A DNA stretch of 10,451 bases. Source: Deltaproteobacteria bacterium (GTDB lineage: Bacteria > Desulfobacterota > Binatia > UBA9968). Location of the stretch: the NCBI GenBank assembly GCA_023250495.1, contig JAHFAP010000102.1, forward strand, positions 1 through 10,451, in the 5' to 3' direction. The translations under genes and the position numbers were made by a program. The notes below the pieces were generated by a model. It was not told the origin of the DNA and made no database searches. It saw only the letters and a list, made by a program, of their open reading frames with translations. Shown piece after piece: positions 7,012 to 10,451 of this stretch. Position 1 is the stretch's first letter. The number at the start of each line of letters is the position of its first letter.

Positions 7012-8355
7012 ATGCAGAGGCGAAGGATTTACTACAGCCTCCTGATGTTCGCTTGGCTTATCCCGTTTTATGTCTCTCTTGCGACGGCCAACGTGATCGA
7101 GCAGGTCATCGTCGTGCTTGACGGCGAGCCATACACCCTCACTAACTTTAAAGAATATGCTAAGACCCAGATGGGCCGCGATTTTCCTGCAGGGGACCTC
7201 AACCGCCTGGGCAAAGAGGATCAGGAGGTGCTCGAGCAGTTTATTACTGAGAAGCTCATGGCGGCCGAGGTAAAGCTGGTGGGGATCAAGGTCAGCGAGG
7301 AAGACATCAACCAGTACATCAATCAAATTAAGGAAAAGAACCACATCAACGACGAGCAGCTTACGGAGGCCCTGAAGCGGGAAGGGGTGACGAGGGGAAA
7401 GTATCACGCCTCAATTCGCGCGGAGATCGAAAAGGGAGAGATCATTGACAGCCAGGTGCGCAAAAGGGTCAATATCACTTCCGATGACGTGGAGCGTTAC
7501 TACCGTCTGAACCAGAAAAAATATACTTCCGAGGAAAAGGTCCGGCTGCGGCACGTCCTGCTCTCTGTTCCTGAGCAAGCGCCGCCCGAGGGCGAGAAGG
7601 CGGCCATGGAAAAGGCGGCCGAGATCCGCCGCCGCGCTTTGGCTGGTGAAGACTTCGCCAAGCTCGCCGAGAGCTACTCTGATGGCGCCGGCGCCTCAGA
7701 AGGTGGAGATATCGGCTGGATTGCGCGGGGGAGCCTGCTCAAGGAGATTGACGAGATCGCCTTTGACAAACTCTCTGTGGGTGAGGTGAGCCAGCCTGTG
7801 CGCACGAGCGCGGGGGTTCACCTGATTAAGTTGGAGGGGCGCGAGGGCGGAAAACAGCTCGCGCTGGCGGACGTACAAGGAAAGATTAAAGAGGAAGTCT
7901 ACGCAAAGGCCTTGGAAGAGCGGTTCCAGAAGTGGCTTAAGGGAGATTTGAGGAAAAAACATAGAGTGGATGTCAAACTTCCAGGAGTTGTTTTTCGCCC
8001 GGAAGATACCAAAGAGGCAACCATGGACTCTCTGGTGGCCTCCAGTCAGAGAAGGAACAGGAAGGAAGAGTCTAGCTTTTTAAGTTACCTGAATCCGCTC
8101 TCCTACATCTTCAAAGAAACTCCAATAGAAGACGAGGAGGAGGCAGGAAAGCCGGGCCCGTTATCCGGCCAGAATGTGATCAGCCTTTTCGGGACCCCGC
8201 TCTTCAGAAGCCCATCCGCTGATGATGACGTGCCAGAGGATCCGGTCACAGCTTTGGAGGAGTCGAATCCCGCCGCACAAAAGCCCCAGGAGTCGGGCGG
8301 CTTCTTTTCTTCGATGTGGAAGACTCTAAACCCCTTCTCAAAGGATAATCCCTGA
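7012..8355 (+). CDS. SurA-like periplasmic peptidyl-prolyl isomerase (single parvulin domain) with C-terminal tail
   Basis: This is a 447-residue parvulin-type prolyl isomerase and chaperone, probably acting on envelope proteins in the periplasm. The N-terminus has three arginines, a hydrophobic segment at about 6-24 and ATA (24-26) before N27, consistent with a Sec signal peptide. Residues 27-165 form the helical SurA N-terminal-type chaperone region, including LEQFITEKLMAAEV. One parvulin domain spans about 174-278, with RHVLLSV near its start, then AESYSDGAGASEGGDIGW, and AGVHLIKLEG at its end. E. coli SurA (428 residues) has two such domains. After about residue 325 the protein continues for some 120 residues of charged, proline- and serine-rich sequence that I do not recognise. 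Two similar patches occur there: FLSYLNPLS (356-364) and TLNPFS near the C-terminus (438-443). The ribosome-binding site is weak (AAAAGG, 11 bases before the ATG). The adjacent pdxA matches the surA-pdxA order of E. coli. Confidence 0.9.
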   Translation: MQRRRIYYSLLMFAWLIPFYVSLATANVIEQVIVVLDGEPYTLTNFKEYAKTQMGRDFPAGDLNRLGKEDQEVLEQFITEKLMAAEVKLVGIKVSEEDINQYINQIKEKNHINDEQLTEALKREGVTRGKYHASIRAEIEKGEIIDSQVRKRVNITSDDVERYYRLNQKKYTSEEKVRLRHVLLSVPEQAPPEGEKAAMEKAAEIRRRALAGEDFAKLAESYSDGAGASEGGDIGWIARGSLLKEIDEIAFDKLSVGEVSQPVRTSAGVHLIKLEGREGGKQLALADVQGKIKEEVYAKALEERFQKWLKGDLRKKHRVDVKLPGVVFRPEDTKEATMDSLVASSQRRNRKEESSFLSYLNPLSYIFKETPIEDEEEAGKPGPLSGQNVISLFGTPLFRSPSADDDVPEDPVTALEESNPAAQKPQESGGFFSSMWKTLNPFSKDNP

Positions 8356-8359
8356 TCCC

Positions 8360-8388
8360 TTGAGTCTCCTCGCTTAACCGGGGATAAT
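8360..8388 (+). promoter_or_regulatory. Candidate sigma70-type promoter for pdxA and the phosphohexomutase gene
   Basis: TTGAGT (8360-8365) and GATAAT (8383-8388) are separated by exactly 17 bases, in the 70-base gap between the surA-like stop and the pdxA start. The -10 hexamer matches consensus at five of six positions and the -35 at four of six. Transcription would start near 8396, giving a leader of about 30 bases. It would let pdxA and the next gene be expressed independently of the surA-like gene. Confidence 0.5.
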
Positions 8389-8425
8389 TCTCGAAAAAGA
8401 ACGCGCAAAGAATTGAGAGGCAGAG

Positions 8426-9439
8426 ATGGCCAAACCCGTTGTGGCTGTGACCATGGGGGATCCGGCGGGAGTGGGACCAGAAGTGGTCCTCAAGGCCTTG
8501 GCGCACCCGGCGGTAAGACAGGCATGCCGGACGCTGGTTCTCGGGGATTGGGGGATTCTTACGCGGACCCTGAAGGGAAGGCGCTCTGAGCCCAAGCTGG
8601 TGCCATGGGAGCGTGGGCGGCCTTGGCCTCGGGGCGACGATGGAGCTGTGGTCCACTCCCTCTCCTCCCTCTCTCCCGCGCAGTGTCAACCCGGGCGTCC
8701 CTCACGAGCCTGCGGTGAAGCCGCGTATCGCTACATCAAAGAAGCGGCGAAGCTGGCCCTATCCGGATCGGTTGACGCCATAGCCACAGCGCCTATCAAC
8801 AAAAAGGTCCTCCAGCTTGCCGGGTATCAGTATTCCGGCCATACAGAGCTGCTCGCTGAGCTCGCTCGCGTACGTGAGTGTCGGATGATGTTGTTGGGAA
8901 GCAAGCTGAAAGTCGTCCTGGTTACAGCGCATCTGCCTCTGATGCGGGTCTGCGGAGAGCTGACGAGAAGAAAAATTCGCGTGACGTTGGAGTTGGCAGA
9001 TCAAGCGTTGCGGCAGTACTTTGGCCGCTCGCGCCCGAGATTGGCGGTGGCGGCGTTAAATCCCCATGCAGGGGAAGAGGAGATCTTTGGCCACGAGGAG
9101 AAGAAAATCATTCTCCCTGCTGTGCAAGAAGCGCAAAGGCGAGGCATCCGCGCCCTTGGTCCCTTTCCGGCGGATAGCCTCTTTTATCAGGCGGCGCGGG
9201 GAGATTACGACGCCGTGATCTGCATGTACCATGACCAGGGGCTGATCCCGCTCAAGCTCCTCCATTTCATCGGCGGGGTGGCCTTGACCCTCGGCCTTCC
9301 ATTCGTGAGAACTTCCGTGGATCACGGCACCGCGTACGATATTGCCGGCAAGGACAAGGCGGACGAGACCAGCATGAGAGAGGCGATCCTGTTGGCGGCG
9401 CGTCTGGTGCGGGGGATGAAACGGCGGAGGAGGTCATGA
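8426..9439 (+). CDS. pdxA: 4-hydroxythreonine-4-phosphate dehydrogenase PdxA
   Basis: PdxA oxidises 4-hydroxy-L-threonine phosphate with NAD(P)+; after decarboxylation its product is condensed with deoxyxylulose phosphate by PdxJ to give pyridoxine phosphate, the precursor of vitamin B6 cofactor. The protein has 337 residues (E. coli 329). The N-terminus shows VTMGDPAGVGPEV. The substrate-binding motif SGHT covers 137-140. The three metal-ligand histidines are at H169 (TAHLPL), H214 (NPHAGE) and H269 (MYHDQG), with the same 45- and 55-residue spacings as H166, H211 and H266 of the E. coli enzyme. The C-terminus has TSVDHGTAYDIAGK. GAGAGG (8415-8420) precedes the ATG by five bases. A PdxA2-type paralogue acting on another sugar-acid phosphate is a minor alternative, but the adjacent surA-like gene favours true PdxA. 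Its last codons overlap the next gene's ATG. It is likely cytoplasmic. Confidence 0.97.
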   Translation: MAKPVVAVTMGDPAGVGPEVVLKALAHPAVRQACRTLVLGDWGILTRTLKGRRSEPKLVPWERGRPWPRGDDGAVVHSLSSLSPAQCQPGRPSRACGEAAYRYIKEAAKLALSGSVDAIATAPINKKVLQLAGYQYSGHTELLAELARVRECRMMLLGSKLKVVLVTAHLPLMRVCGELTRRKIRVTLELADQALRQYFGRSRPRLAVAALNPHAGEEEIFGHEEKKIILPAVQEAQRRGIRALGPFPADSLFYQAARGDYDAVICMYHDQGLIPLKLLHFIGGVALTLGLPFVRTSVDHGTAYDIAGKDKADETSMREAILLAARLVRGMKRRRRS

Positions 9440-10451
9440 ATCCAACGGTCTTTCGAGAATACGACATACGCGGGCTGGCGGAAAAGGATTTCGATTCGGG
9501 ATTCGCCCATCTACTGGGCAAAGTTCATGGAACCGCTATTTACCAGAAGGGCGGCCGGCGCGTCGCCGTGGGACAGGACTGTCGCGCCACATCGGTTCCA
9601 TACGCGGAAGCTGTGATAAAAGGCCTTCTCTCCAGCGGGCTGCAGGTCTACGACATAGGCGCGTGTCCCACTCCCCTGCTTTACTTCTCGCTCTTTCACC
9701 TTGATCTCGATGGCGGCGTTCAGGTTACCGCCAGCCACAATCCGTCCGAATACAACGGCTTCAAAGTCTGCCTCGGCAAAGACACTATTTATGGCGCCCA
9801 GATCCAGGAGCTGAGAACCGGGATGGAGAGAGGAGATTTCAGGGAGAAGAGCGGAGGAAAACGCGAGAGCTACCCAATCATCCCTCCCTATCAGGAACAT
9901 CTGCTCCGCGATGTGCCTTCGTTGTCCCGTCCGCTCAGAGTCGTGGTCGATGCCGGTAACGGCGTGGCTGGCCCTGTGGCCCCCGCGATTTTCCGCCGGC
10001 TTGGATGCGCCCTGTGGGAGATCGCCTGCACCCCGGATGGTAGTTTCCCATTGCATCATCCCGATCCGACCGTTCCAGAGAATCTTGAATGGCTCATACG
10101 CGCCGTTAGGGAAGAGAGTGCCGATGTGGGCATTGCCTACGACGGGGATGCAGACCGCATCGGGGTCGTGGACGAGCAGGGCGCCATCCTCTGGGGCGAT
10201 GAACTGCTGATTCTATTCGCGCGTGATCTTCTCAAAACTCACCCTGGGGCTGTCGTCATCTCTGAGGTTAAATGTTCCCAGCGGCTGTTTGACCAAATCT
10301 CGCTGTGCGGAGGAGTGCCCGTGATGTGGAAGGCGGGCCATTCACTGATTAAGGCCAAGATGAAGGAGACCGGGGCGCTCTTGGCCGGAGAGATGAGCGG
10401 TCACATGTTCTTTGCTGACCGATACTTTGGCTACGACGACGCGATCTATGC
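9436..10451 (+). CDS. Phosphomannomutase/phosphoglucomutase (AlgC/ManB-like), C-terminus off window
   Basis: This enzyme interconverts hexose 6-phosphate and hexose 1-phosphate, feeding GDP-mannose or UDP-glucose synthesis for polysaccharide. The visible 338 residues cover domains I-III of the alpha-D-phosphohexomutase fold. FREYDIRG (6-13) is typical of the bacterial PMM/PGM branch. The catalytic phosphoserine is S100 in TASHNPSEYNGFK. The Mg-binding loop is DGDADR (236-241), and the sugar-binding loop is GEMSGH (318-323) followed by MFFADRYFGYDD. These features resemble dual-specificity AlgC more than the GlmM branch. The remaining C-terminal domain, perhaps 110-120 residues, lies beyond the window. 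The ATG overlaps the pdxA stop as ATGA, and a strong GGAGGAGG (9426-9433) lies inside the end of pdxA, so translation is coupled to or follows directly from pdxA. Mannose versus glucose preference cannot be settled from sequence alone. Confidence 0.95.
   Translation, partial: MNPTVFREYDIRGLAEKDFDSGFAHLLGKVHGTAIYQKGGRRVAVGQDCRATSVPYAEAVIKGLLSSGLQVYDIGACPTPLLYFSLFHLDLDGGVQVTASHNPSEYNGFKVCLGKDTIYGAQIQELRTGMERGDFREKSGGKRESYPIIPPYQEHLLRDVPSLSRPLRVVVDAGNGVAGPVAPAIFRRLGCALWEIACTPDGSFPLHHPDPTVPENLEWLIRAVREESADVGIAYDGDADRIGVVDEQGAILWGDELLILFARDLLKTHPGAVVISEVKCSQRLFDQISLCGGVPVMWKAGHSLIKAKMKETGALLAGEMSGHMFFADRYFGYDDAIY

Noticed and set aside
9511..10059. Minus-strand open frame of 182 codons
   Set aside because: It is antisense to the phosphohexomutase, which has intact catalytic motifs in the plus frame.

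Overview
The window reads as ordinary housekeeping chromosome of a Gram-negative-type bacterium with moderately high G+C. The evidence is a SurA-like periplasmic chaperone with a signal peptide next to pdxA (a pairing also known from E. coli), a YqgE/AlgH-family protein, Mfd, and a bis-MGD molybdoenzyme that suggests anaerobic or facultative redox metabolism. I cannot place the organism from this sequence. A deltaproteobacterial or NC10-like uncultured lineage would fit, but that is a guess. I see no rRNA, tRNA, CRISPR array, insertion sequence or phage gene.

Layout. On the minus strand, 1927 back to 1 holds the first 642 codons of a molybdopterin oxidoreductase that runs off the left edge. 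The divergent gap 1928-2107 contains an imperfect inverted repeat built from TGGAGTA-like units. A plus-strand pair follows: a DUF309 protein (2108-2470) and, two bases later, mfd (2473-5976). A YqgE/AlgH protein carrying an apparent signal peptide (6626-6015, minus) converges on mfd. The gap 6627-6807 carries candidate back-to-back promoters. One reads leftward into yqgE. The other reads rightward into a 29-residue single-span membrane microprotein (6808-6897). A SurA-like parvulin isomerase with a long C-terminal tail (7012-8355), pdxA (8426-9439) and a phosphomannomutase/phosphoglucomutase (9436 to the right edge) complete the plus-strand series.

How the genes work together. Mfd couples DNA repair to stalled transcription. 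The SurA-like protein serves envelope protein folding. PdxA makes pyridoxal phosphate. The phosphohexomutase supplies activated-sugar precursors for surface polysaccharide. pdxA and the mutase overlap by four bases and share a good candidate promoter just after the surA-like gene, so they probably form one transcription unit separable from it. No gene-free stretch exceeds about 180 bases. I found no convincing new multi-gene system. The items most worth checking are the exported form of YqgE, the microprotein and the repeated motif in the SurA-like tail.
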